A stretch of DNA of 58,027 nucleotides, from the NCBI GenBank assembly GCA_016870115.1, contig VGCH01000018.1:1-58027 (forward strand), given 5' to 3'. The notes below the pieces were generated by a model. The model made no database searches and had not been told where the DNA came from. It saw only the letters and a list, made by a program, of their open reading frames with translations. Every line of letters begins with the position of its first letter. The stretch's first letter is position 1. The translations under genes were made by a program, and so were the position numbers. Shown here piece by piece: positions 51,040 to 58,027 of the stretch. Source of the stretch: Alphaproteobacteria bacterium (GTDB lineage: Bacteria > Pseudomonadota > Alphaproteobacteria > Reyranellales > Reyranellaceae).

Positions 51040-52161
51040 TCAGCTTTGGCGGCCGCCCAGGAACTCCAGCAACAGGCGCGTCGTCTCGGTGGGGCGTTCC
51101 TGTTGGACCCAGTGGCCGGCGCCGTCGATCAGCCGCGGCGGGCCCATGCGGGTGCAGGCCCGGTCGCGCATGCGATCGAGCGCGCCGGGACTCTGGCGGA
51201 TGCCCCAGTCGCTCGCGCCCGCGATGAAGGCCGCCGGCACGTCGATCGTGCGGGCGGCGAACAGCTCCAGCTCGCCATCGAACGCGCGGCTGGTCCGCAC
51301 GCGATACCAGTTGAGACCGCCTTGGAAACCGCTGCGGGCATATTCATCGCTGTAGACGCGAAGCTCGTGCTCGGGGAGCCAGCTGCAGCCCGCGATTTCA
51401 GCCGACGTCGGCATCTCGTGCGCCACGGTGCCAGCCATCGTCTCGGCGAGATCCATGATGTAGTAGGTCGGCATCTTCGCGAGCTCGTCGGCGGTCCAGC
51501 CCGCGAGCTCGAACGGCCGGTTCGCGGCCCAGTCGGCGCTCTTGTGGTGATAGTAGGCGCGCAGGAAATCGTGCACGCCCTGCGGCGCCCGCCACATGTC
51601 GGCATTGGCCGGCCGCGTGGAGTAGTACCATTGGTAATGCTTGCGCGGTCGCGGCAAGGCGGCGAGGGCGGCATGGATGTCGGGACCGCGCGCCGGCGCG
51701 AGAGGCGGCGGACCGCCGAACGGCGCGCTCATCAGCACCAGGCGCTGGAAAACATCGGGGCGCACCAGCGCGGCCCAGGCTGCGACCGAGGCGCCGAAAT
51801 CGTGACCGACGACCGCGTGAGCGGAGCGATGGCCGCAGGCCGCCAGCACGCCCAGTGCATCGCGCACCAGATTGAGGAAGCGGAAGGGCGCGAGATCGGC
51901 GTCGTAGTCCGCGCTCCAGCCCGTGGTGCGGCCATAGCCGCGCTGATCCGGCGCGATCGCGTGGTAGCCCGCTTGCGCGAGCGCCGGCATCACCTTGCGC
52001 CAGCTATAGGCGAGCTCGGGGAAACCATGCAGCAGGAGCACGGCCGGCCGGCCCGCGGTCTCGAAGCCCGCCTCCAGCACATGCACATCGAGACCGTTCA
52101 CGCCCGGCAGGAGGCGCGCGCGCACGCCCGCCGGCAGGTGTTCGGCGGCGAGCGGCGCCAC
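51040..52161 (-). CDS. Epoxide-hydrolase/dehalogenase-like alpha/beta-hydrolase
   Basis: 373 residues from the GTG at 52161 (the upstream ORF is a shadow of the acyl-CoA dehydrogenase, whose stop is 8 bp away). Oxyanion motif LLHGFPELAYSW and an Asp nucleophile in VVGHDFGASVAAW (GHDxG, as in epoxide hydrolases and haloalkane dehalogenases), with a His in DGAGHWVQQERP. A substrate Tyr pair for epoxides is plausible in the long cap (YQWYYSTRPAN). Last gene of the minus-strand catabolic operon 51040-55958. Substrate unknown. Confidence 0.88.
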   Translation of the reverse strand: MAPLAAEHLPAGVRARLLPGVNGLDVHVLEAGFETAGRPAVLLLHGFPELAYSWRKVMPALAQAGYHAIAPDQRGYGRTTGWSADYDADLAPFRFLNLVRDALGVLAACGHRSAHAVVGHDFGASVAAWAALVRPDVFQRLVLMSAPFGGPPPLAPARGPDIHAALAALPRPRKHYQWYYSTRPANADMWRAPQGVHDFLRAYYHHKSADWAANRPFELAGWTADELAKMPTYYIMDLAETMAGTVAHEMPTSAEIAGCSWLPEHELRVYSDEYARSGFQGGLNWYRVRTSRAFDGELELFAARTIDVPAAFIAGASDWGIRQSPGALDRMRDRACTRMGPPRLIDGAGHWVQQERPTETTRLLLEFLGGRQS

Positions 52162-52169
52162 GGCCCGCC

Positions 52170-53336
52170 TCAGTAGCTCTTGGGCAGGCCCAGCACGCGC
52201 TCCGCGACATAGCAGAGCACGAGCTGTTCGCTCACCGGCGCGATGCGCGCGATCATGACCTCGCGCAGGAAGCGCTCGACATGGAACTCCTTGGCATAGC
52301 CGTAGCCCCCATGGGTGAGGATGGCGCGCTCGCAGGCTTCGTACGCGGTCTTGGCGCCGAGATACTTGGCGGAGTTGGCCTCCGCGCCGCACTCCTTGCC
52401 GTTGTCGTAGAGCCAGGCCGCCTTGAAGGTGAGCAGGTTGGCGGCCTCGAGCTGCATCCAGCTCTCCGCCAGCGGATGCTGGATCGCCTGGTTCTGGCCG
52501 ATCGGCCGGCCGAACACGACGCGCTCCTTGGCGTACTGCGTGGCGCGGGCCAGTGCCGCCTGGCCGATGCCGATCGCCTCGGCCGCGATCAGCACACGCT
52601 CGGGGTTGAGCCCGTGCAGCAGATAGTGGAAGCCACGGCCTTCCTCGCCGATACGGTCCTCCAGCGGCACCTTGAGGCCGTCGATGAAGATCTGGTTGGT
52701 GTCGATCGCCTTGCGGCCCATCTTCTCGATCTCGCGCACCTCGATCTTCGAGCGGTCGAAGTCGGTGTAGAAGAGCGAGAGCCCGTCGGTCGCCTTGGCG
52801 CATTTCTCGCGCGGCGTGGTGCGGGCGATCAGCAGCATCTTGTCGGCGATCTGCGCGGTCGTGGTCCACACCTTCTTGCCGTGAACCACATAGCCGTTGC
52901 CCTCGCGCTCCGCGCGGGTCTCGAGCGCGGTGGTGTTGAGGCCGGCATTGGGTTCGGTGACGGCGAAGCAACCCTTCACCCGGCCCTTAATGATGTCGGG
53001 CAGGATGCGGCGCTTCTGTTCCTCGGTGCCGAACACCACGATCGGGTTGGGTCCGAAAATGTTGAGATGGATCGCCGACGCGCCCTGCAACGCGGCGCCC
53101 GAGGCGGCGACGGTCTGCATCAGGATCGCGGCTTCGGTGATGCCGAGACCCTCGCCGCCGTACTCCTCGGGCATGGCGATGCCGAGCCAGCCCGCGTCCG
53201 CCATGGCCTGGTAGAAGTCGTGCGGGAAGCCGCCTTCCTTGTCCTTCTTCAGCCAGTAGGCGTCGTCGAAGCGTGAGCAGAGCTTGGCGACCTCGTCGCG
53301 GATGGCGAGCTGGTCGGCTGTAAAGGCGAATTCCAT
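52170..53336 (-). CDS. Acyl-CoA dehydrogenase
   Basis: 388 residues, typical length for the short-chain group. Motifs: CFAVTEPNAGLNTTALETRA (FAD/substrate), ERVLIAAEAIGIGQAALARATQYAKERVVFGRPIGQNQAIQHPLAE, and the C-terminal THGGYGYAKEFHVERFLREV. The Glu that acts as base in the family's usual position is not where it would be in IVD-type enzymes, so the exact subgroup is open. It sits in a five-gene unit with an SDR, two hydrolases and an EamA exporter, suggesting oxidation of a small carboxylic acid CoA ester. Confidence 0.9.
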   Translation of the reverse strand: MEFAFTADQLAIRDEVAKLCSRFDDAYWLKKDKEGGFPHDFYQAMADAGWLGIAMPEEYGGEGLGITEAAILMQTVAASGAALQGASAIHLNIFGPNPIVVFGTEEQKRRILPDIIKGRVKGCFAVTEPNAGLNTTALETRAEREGNGYVVHGKKVWTTTAQIADKMLLIARTTPREKCAKATDGLSLFYTDFDRSKIEVREIEKMGRKAIDTNQIFIDGLKVPLEDRIGEEGRGFHYLLHGLNPERVLIAAEAIGIGQAALARATQYAKERVVFGRPIGQNQAIQHPLAESWMQLEAANLLTFKAAWLYDNGKECGAEANSAKYLGAKTAYEACERAILTHGGYGYAKEFHVERFLREVMIARIAPVSEQLVLCYVAERVLGLPKSY

Positions 53337-53352
53337 CGTCGGGCTCCGGGGC

Positions 53353-54150
53353 TCAGCGATTGACGCCGAGCCAGCTCATCATGATGCGGTTGAATTGCTC
53401 GGGCCGCTCGACATTGGGCAGGTGGCGGGCCTGGGCGATCTCCTCATAGCGGCCGCCGGGGATCAGGGACGCGATCAGCCGGTTGCGGTCGGGCGGCGTG
53501 CCGGGATCGTCGTCGCCACACACGACCAGCGTCGGCACTTTCACGGTCGGCAGGCGCTTTTCGTAGTCGAAGTTCTGGATCGCTGCCGCGCAGCCCAGGA
53601 AGCCGGGCGCCGACGTGCCGACGATGGTGTCGCGGATCTCGCGCCAGCGCGCCGGGTTCGCCGCCTTGAACGACGGCGTGAACCAGCGATCCATCGTGGC
53701 GTCGGCGAGCGTCTTCAGCCCGCCGGTCTTGCGCACGATCGCCTTGCGCTCGTCCCACGAGGCCGTCGAACCCGGCGGCGTGCCGGGCTGGGTGTCGCAT
53801 AACATCGCCGAGATCAGCCGCTCGGGATGCGCGAGCGCAAAGCCCTGACCGATCATGCCGCCGATGGAGAGGCCGATATAGTGGACGCGCTTCAGCTCCA
53901 GCACATCGAGGCTGCGGACCACGTCGGAGACCAGGTCCTCCATCGTATAGTCGCCGGTCACCGGCTGGCTGCCGCCGTGCCCGCGCATGTCGAGCCGCAG
54001 CACGCGATATCCGGCGCCGAGCAGCGGCACCAGCTGCTCCGTCCACATGCCGCCATCCGACGACAGCGAATGGGTGAAGCAGACGACCGGCGCATGGGCG
54101 GGTCCGGCGAGGTCGTAGTGGACGCGGCGGTCGTCGAGTTGCAGCAGCAT
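53353..54150 (-). CDS. Alpha/beta-hydrolase (3-oxoadipate enol-lactonase-like)
   Basis: 265 residues. Oxyanion strand VVCFTHSLSSDGGMWTEQLVPLL, LRLDMRGHGGSQPV, nucleophile elbow IGLSIGGMIGQGFAL, an acid candidate in VCGDDDPGTPPDR and the His in ARHLPNVERPEQFN. This set is the pattern of PcaD-type enol-lactonases and related C-C hydrolases, but no other beta-ketoadipate genes are present, so the lactonase role is unproven. Its stop is 16 bp before the acyl-CoA dehydrogenase start. Confidence 0.88.
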   Translation of the reverse strand: MLLQLDDRRVHYDLAGPAHAPVVCFTHSLSSDGGMWTEQLVPLLGAGYRVLRLDMRGHGGSQPVTGDYTMEDLVSDVVRSLDVLELKRVHYIGLSIGGMIGQGFALAHPERLISAMLCDTQPGTPPGSTASWDERKAIVRKTGGLKTLADATMDRWFTPSFKAANPARWREIRDTIVGTSAPGFLGCAAAIQNFDYEKRLPTVKVPTLVVCGDDDPGTPPDRNRLIASLIPGGRYEEIAQARHLPNVERPEQFNRIMMSWLGVNR

Positions 54151-54267
54151 GGGCGGATCCCGATGTCGGTGAGGCGCCCATATGAGCGGGAACCGCCGCC
54201 CCTGTCACCCGCCCCGTGCCGCGCTGCGGGCGTCAGGCCGGTCGGGATCGCGGACCTGCGATGCCGC

Positions 54268-55038
54268 TCACATCGCCGAGATGCCGCCGTCGATCACCAC
54301 TTCCGAGCCGGTCATGAAGCTCGACTCGTCGGAGGCAAGGAAGACCAGCGCCCAGCCGACTTCCTCGGGGCGGCCGAGGCGGCCGATCGGGACCTGGCGG
54401 CCGAGCTTCTGCTGCATCACCTCATTACCCATCCGCACGCGATGGCGATCGAGGATCGGCGTGTCGATGAAGGTGGGGTGCACCGAGTTGCAGCGGATGT
54501 TGTAGCCGGACTTGGCGCAGTGCAGCGCCACCGACTTCGAGAGCAGCCGGACGCCGGCCTTGGCCGAATTGTAGGCCGCCATGTTGGCGCCCGCGATGAT
54601 ACCCGAGATCGACGAAATGTTGATCACCGAGCCCCCCAGCCGGGACGTGTGTTTCTTGATTTCGGCGACGCCGTGCTTGCAGCCGAGAAAGACGCCGTCG
54701 AGATCGATCGCGTGGACCCGCCGCCATTCCTCGAGCGTGATGTCCTCGACGGTCTTGCTGAGCCCGATGCCGGCCGAGTTCAGGAGCACGTGCAGCCCGC
54801 CGAACTTCGCGACCGTGGCGGCGATCGCGGCCTGCCAGTTCTCCTCGCTGGTGACATCGAGCTTCACGAAGTGTCCCGACGCGCCGAGCGACGCCGCGAC
54901 CGCGCGGCCCTTCTCCTCCTGGATGTCGGCGATCACCACGCGCGCGCCTTCGCGCGCCATCAGGGCGGCGGCGTTCTCGCCGAGGCCCGAGGCAGCGCCG
55001 GTGATGAGGGCCACCTTGCCGGCCAGACGATCGGTCAT
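54268..55038 (-). CDS. Short-chain dehydrogenase/reductase (3-oxoacyl/hydroxysteroid type)
   Basis: 256 residues from the ATG at 55038, whose first codons overlap the EamA stop (ATGA). Classical SDR: TGAASGLGENAA (cofactor), LNSAGIG (variant of NNAG), Ser in NISSISGI, YNSAKAG (YxxxK) and DESSFMTGSEVVIDGG at the end. An Asp after the second strand (IADIQEE) predicts NAD preference. It probably oxidises a hydroxyacyl or secondary alcohol in the operon's pathway. The 117-bp gap to the next gene (hydrolase) has nothing recognisable. Confidence 0.9.
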   Translation of the reverse strand: MTDRLAGKVALITGAASGLGENAAALMAREGARVVIADIQEEKGRAVAASLGASGHFVKLDVTSEENWQAAIAATVAKFGGLHVLLNSAGIGLSKTVEDITLEEWRRVHAIDLDGVFLGCKHGVAEIKKHTSRLGGSVINISSISGIIAGANMAAYNSAKAGVRLLSKSVALHCAKSGYNIRCNSVHPTFIDTPILDRHRVRMGNEVMQQKLGRQVPIGRLGRPEEVGWALVFLASDESSFMTGSEVVIDGGISAM

Positions 55039-55958
55039 GCGTTGTCTCCCTTGGGTTGGCGCGCCGCGACGCTCTCGCGGTGCGCGATGTAGGTCGTGGA
55101 CGCAACGATCAGCGCGGCGCCCGCGAAGGTCCAGAGGTCGGCGGTCTTGCCCCAGACCGCGAGATCCATCAAGGCGGCCCAGATCAGCCCCAGGAAGGTG
55201 AGCGGCTGCAGGGCGGAAATGTCGAGCAGCCGATAGGCCCAGGTGATGAAGAAGTAACCCAGCGTCCCGAAGAAGCCGGCGGACAGGAACAGGAGCAGCT
55301 GCGTCGCCGTGGGCGTCTGCCAGAACCAGATGCCGAGGGGCAGGAAGCAGAGCGTGCCGAGCAGGCTCTGCCAGAACACCACGACCGCCGGCTTGTCGCG
55401 GCCGGCGACAACCTTGGCGACCAGGTTCGACCCCGCGATCAGCGGCACCGACGCCAGCATCATCGCCACGCCGGGGTTCATCTCGACGACGCCCGGCCGC
55501 ACAATCACCAGCATGCCGACGAAGCCGAGGGCCACCGCGGCCCAGCGCCGCCAGCGCACGCGCTCGCCGAGGAACAGCACGGCACCCAGCGTCACGAAAA
55601 TCGGGCCGGTGAATCCCAGGGCCGCGGCGGTGGCGAGCGGCAACCACACGATCGCCTCGTACCAGAGCCCGTAGCCCGTCGTGTGGAAGAATGCGCGGAA
55701 GCCATGCAGCTTCAAATCGCGTGTCGTCATGCCGGCGGGGCCGACCCGCCACAGCAGAAACGCGCCGATCAGCGCAAGCCCGGCGGCCCAGCGGCCCCAG
55801 GCCACGAACAAGGGCGGCAGCTCGTGCGCCAGCTGCTTCACCGACACGTTCAGGAACTGGAACACGACGCCGGCCAGGATCGCCACGACAAAGCCACGCG
55901 CCACGCGGGATGGCAGAAGTCGGGCGAGCGGATCGGAGTCGGAGGCAGTTGCGGCCAT
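55035..55958 (-). CDS. EamA-family (DMT) transporter, paralogue A
   Basis: 307 residues, ten transmembrane helices in two EamA repeats. Start FVVAILAGVVFQFLNVSVKQLAHELPPLFVAWGRW. Repeat ends are LGFTGPIFVTLGAVLFLGERV and LQPLTFLGLIWAALMDLAVWG. First gene of the minus-strand operon. A close relative sits at 56693 on the same strand, on the other side of the VOC gene; both end in an identical-style AGAALIxxxTTYIAxRE tail. Probable metabolite exporter. Confidence 0.92.
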   Translation of the reverse strand: MAATASDSDPLARLLPSRVARGFVVAILAGVVFQFLNVSVKQLAHELPPLFVAWGRWAAGLALIGAFLLWRVGPAGMTTRDLKLHGFRAFFHTTGYGLWYEAIVWLPLATAAALGFTGPIFVTLGAVLFLGERVRWRRWAAVALGFVGMLVIVRPGVVEMNPGVAMMLASVPLIAGSNLVAKVVAGRDKPAVVVFWQSLLGTLCFLPLGIWFWQTPTATQLLLFLSAGFFGTLGYFFITWAYRLLDISALQPLTFLGLIWAALMDLAVWGKTADLWTFAGAALIVASTTYIAHRESVAARQPKGDNA

Positions 55959-56073
55959 CGACCGACCGCTCGCACGCCGCGGGGAAGCCGGTCAAGCGCG
56001 GCGCGGTTGCGCCGGCGCGCGTGCGGGGTAAGCTAGACCGGCCCCGCGCGCTGCGCCGGAGGAGGAGACCGCC

Positions 56074-56673
56074 ATGGACACGATCGCGACGCCGACCGCG
56101 CGTACCCTCGATCCGGCCCCGCAGACGCCGGTGCTGTTCGCGCACTTCGTGCTGCGCTCGGCCAACATCGAGCCGATGATCGACTGGTACAGGGCGGTGC
56201 TGAACATGCGCATCGTCCAGCGCACGCCCTATATCTGCTTCCTCACCTACGACGAGGAACATCATCGGCTGGGCATCGTGAACCTGCCGGCGCTCACGGC
56301 CCCCGACGCAAAGTCCTGGGGGCTGGCGCATGTCGCCTACACCTTCGCCGATCTCGGGGCGCTGCTCTCGACCTATCGCCGGCTGAAGGCGGCGGGCATC
56401 GAGCCCTACCGGCCGATCCATCACGGCCCCACGATCTCGCTCTATTACCGCGATCCCGACGGCAATTCGGTCGAGCTGCAGGTCGACCGCTTCACGACCA
56501 AGGCCGAGACGGCCGCCTTCTTCACCACGCCCGAGTTCGAACGCAATCCGATCGGCGTCGACTTCGATCCCGAGGCGCTCGCGCGTGCGTGGGAAGCCGG
56601 CGCGCCGCTCGACCGCCTGCTCGCCATGCCCGACGGCCCGCCCGCCGCTCCGCAGCCGCTCGCGCGGCGCTAG
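56074..56673 (+). CDS. VOC/extradiol-dioxygenase-like protein
   Basis: 199 residues, with an unusually strong GGAGGAGGAGA ribosome site. Metal-ligand pattern of the VOC superfamily: His in VLFAHFVLRSANIEPMIDWY, His in WGLAHVAYTFADL, and the Glu in DPDGNSVELQVDRF. The length and PDGNxVELQ-type end resemble the catechol 2,3-dioxygenase-like group (one-half of a two-domain type I extradiol enzyme). It is flanked by two EamA exporter paralogues pointing the other way. Ring cleavage is possible but unproven. A CTAGACC box at 56033 is a weak -10 candidate. Confidence 0.88.
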   Translation: MDTIATPTARTLDPAPQTPVLFAHFVLRSANIEPMIDWYRAVLNMRIVQRTPYICFLTYDEEHHRLGIVNLPALTAPDAKSWGLAHVAYTFADLGALLSTYRRLKAAGIEPYRPIHHGPTISLYYRDPDGNSVELQVDRFTTKAETAAFFTTPEFERNPIGVDFDPEALARAWEAGAPLDRLLAMPDGPPAAPQPLARR

Positions 56674-56692
56674 AGCGCTCCCTGACGCCGCC

Positions 56693-57607
56693 TTACCGTC
56701 GCGTCGCGCGTTCCGCGATCGCCTCGCGGCGGGCGATGTAGGTGGTGGCGCCGAAGATCACGGCGGCGCCCGCGACCGTCCAGGCCGAGGGCAGGTCGGT
56801 CCAGATGACGAAGCCGACCAGCGCGGCCCACACCAGCTCGAGGAAGCGCGCGGGCTGAACGGCCGAGACCTCGGCCACCTTGAGCGCGCGGTTCAGCGCA
56901 TAGTGGCCGCTCGATCCCATCGCGCCCACGAACACCAGGATGGCGATGTGCCGCCACTCGACCGGCTGCCAGAACCAGAGCGCGGCCGGCAGCGTGAAGA
57001 GACTGACCAGCAGGCACTGCCAGAAGACGATCGCCTCCGGCGAATCGCGCCGCGTCAGGACCTTGGCCATCAGGAACGAGGCGGCCGACACCGGCGCGGC
57101 GGCGAGCAGCAGCAGGCTGCCGACGCTGGCGCCGACACCGAGCGACAGCTTGGGCCAGAGCACGATCGTGACGCCGAGGAAGCCGAGTCCGATCGCGAGC
57201 CAGCGGCGCCAGCGCACGACCTCGCCCAGAAACAGCATGGCGCCGAGCGTCATGAAGATCGGCCCGGTGAAGCCGATCGCCGTCACCTCCGCCAGCGGCA
57301 CCATGGGAAGCGCGAGGAACCAGAAGCCGGTGCCCACCGTGTGCACGACGTTGCGCCAGATCTGCAGCGACAGATGGTTGGTGCGGAACGCCGCCGCGCC
57401 AGCGCGCAGGATCAGCGGCAGCATCACGAGCCCGCCGAAGAAATAGCGCAGGCACTGGACCTGCCAGGAGTGCAGGTCCTCGGTCAGCACCCGCGAGGCG
57501 CCGTTCAGCAACGCAAAGCAAAGTCCGCTCAGCGCCATCCACAACAGCCCGCGCATGGTGGGGCCGAGGGACTCGATGCGGTTTGGGGACTCCAGGGCGG
57601 CACTCAT
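56693..57607 (-). CDS. EamA-family (DMT) transporter, paralogue B
   Basis: 304 residues, ten helices, two EamA repeats: MRGLLWMALSGLCFALLNGASRVL at the start, AIGFTGPIFMTLGAMLFLGEVVRW closing repeat one, and VQPARFLELVWAALVGFVIW in repeat two. Clearly homologous over its whole length to the protein at 55035. Convergent with the VOC gene, 19 bp away. Probable metabolite exporter. Confidence 0.92.
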   Translation of the reverse strand: MSAALESPNRIESLGPTMRGLLWMALSGLCFALLNGASRVLTEDLHSWQVQCLRYFFGGLVMLPLILRAGAAAFRTNHLSLQIWRNVVHTVGTGFWFLALPMVPLAEVTAIGFTGPIFMTLGAMLFLGEVVRWRRWLAIGLGFLGVTIVLWPKLSLGVGASVGSLLLLAAAPVSAASFLMAKVLTRRDSPEAIVFWQCLLVSLFTLPAALWFWQPVEWRHIAILVFVGAMGSSGHYALNRALKVAEVSAVQPARFLELVWAALVGFVIWTDLPSAWTVAGAAVIFGATTYIARREAIAERATRR

Positions 57608-57690
57608 GCGCGGCGGAAGCTACAGCGCCGCGCTCTGGACGAGCAGACCGGCCCGTGCAGCCCTGCCATGTCGCCGGCTGACGTCGCCGC

Positions 57691-58008
57691 TCAGCAGCCG
57701 GCCTCGGCACCGGCCAGCGCGAGCGCACCCGTCGTGTCGAGCGTGAAGCCTTGGGCGCGGCAGCCCGCAACGCCGCGCCCCACGACACGGCCGCCGCCGG
57801 GCGTGGCCTCGAGCGCGATCGGCGCCGTCCGATCGCTCGATGCGAAGCCGGGGAGCAGCTCAAGCGCGACGCTGCTCTCGCCCCGGCACGCCACCAGCAC
57901 CTGATCGGCCCCCATCGAGTGGTCCAGATGGAATGCTAGTTCAGAGTTGGCCGTTGCGCTAGTTGGAGCGTGGCCGGCGAAGCCGATCGGCGTAGCGCAG
58001 CCGGCCAT
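57691..58008 (-). CDS. Unknown protein, probably continuing past the right edge
   Basis: Reads 105 residues from ATG 58008 (MAGCATPIGFAGH...) to the stop at 57691, but the frame is open to the window end, so the true start may lie outside. If the visible ATG is right, AGC near the start might serve as a lipobox-like cysteine, though it lacks a hydrophobic signal ahead. Gly/Ala-rich, five cysteines, with a GGGRVVGRGVAGC segment. No family recognised. Confidence 0.5.
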   Translation of the reverse strand: MAGCATPIGFAGHAPTSATANSELAFHLDHSMGADQVLVACRGESSVALELLPGFASSDRTAPIALEATPGGGRVVGRGVAGCRAQGFTLDTTGALALAGAEAGC

Positions 58009-58027
58009 GCGGCGAATGCAGGCACGA

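Overview
The window is a high-GC chromosomal segment from an alphaproteobacterium. Dense gene packing, many 4-bp start/stop overlaps, repeated acyl-CoA/crotonase/SDR catabolic modules, a CtaA-type heme A synthase, ETF-ubiquinone oxidoreductase, PuuD-type urate hydroxylase and a CHCC zinc-finger protein all suit a strictly respiratory soil or water bacterium. A Rhodospirillales/Reyranella-like host is my best guess from protein style, not a demonstrated assignment. I see no rRNA, tRNA, CRISPR array, transposase, integrase or plasmid/phage replication gene. No gap between genes exceeds about 265 bases.

Layout. (1) 1-4.0 kb: the C-terminal part of a Rieske oxygenase, then an EmrA-like membrane fusion protein and MarR regulator divergent from an EmrB-like DHA2 pump, with a palindromic operator in the 31-bp gap. 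(2) 4.1-10.4 kb: VOC protein, OFA-like MFS carrier, acyl-CoA dehydrogenase, Baeyer-Villiger monooxygenase with a coupled small gene, and an SDR. (3) 10.5-15.2 kb: an accessory-looking run of small membrane and exported proteins, including two tandem paralogues whose first 61 codons are nearly identical while the rest has diverged. (4) 15.2-18.5 kb: a lipoprotein hydrolase divergent from an overlapping operon of CHCC zinc finger, MaoC hydratase, enoyl-CoA hydratase and PhyH oxygenase. (5) 18.5-22.3 kb, minus strand: PuuD urate hydroxylase, a possible exported BECR-type RNase-like protein, a small possible immunity protein, a second enoyl-CoA hydratase and a quinone oxidoreductase, all overlapping or abutting. 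(6) 22.4-26.9 kb: malate synthase, an oxalyl-CoA-synthetase-like ligase, ketopantoate reductase and a frameshifted GNAT. Urate breakdown yields glyoxylate, so PuuD and malate synthase back to back make biochemical sense.

(7) 27-36 kb: UDG, MetX-like acyltransferase, ETF-QO, TPR protein, IspE, a Sel1/peptidoglycan-binding envelope protein and heme A synthase. (8) 36.1-39.6 kb: a 1,167-residue fused flavo-iron-sulfur oxidoreductase whose architecture resembles NfnB+NfnA joined in one chain. (9) 39.6-44.8 kb: hydrolase, MATE pump, cupin, RhlE-type RNA helicase with a structured leader, and a stand-alone AsnC ligand-binding protein. (10) 44.8-50.4 kb: amidohydrolase divergent from a GMC oxidoreductase, MmsA, EthD-like protein and a cupin. 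(11) 50.6-51.0 kb: a small nucleoside-transferase-like gene cut by an in-frame TGA. (12) 51.0-57.6 kb: a five-gene minus-strand catabolic operon (EamA exporter, SDR, hydrolase, acyl-CoA dehydrogenase, epoxide-hydrolase-like enzyme), then a VOC protein between two EamA paralogues. An unidentified gene runs towards the right edge.

Regulatory themes: several genes have a CTAG-centred -10-like box close to the start codon, sometimes so close that leaderless transcripts are likely. Convergent gene ends usually share a strong hairpin. The most unusual items are the tandem mosaic paralogues, the PuuD-linked RNase-like/immunity-like pair, the Nfn-like fusion and the TGA-interrupted small gene.
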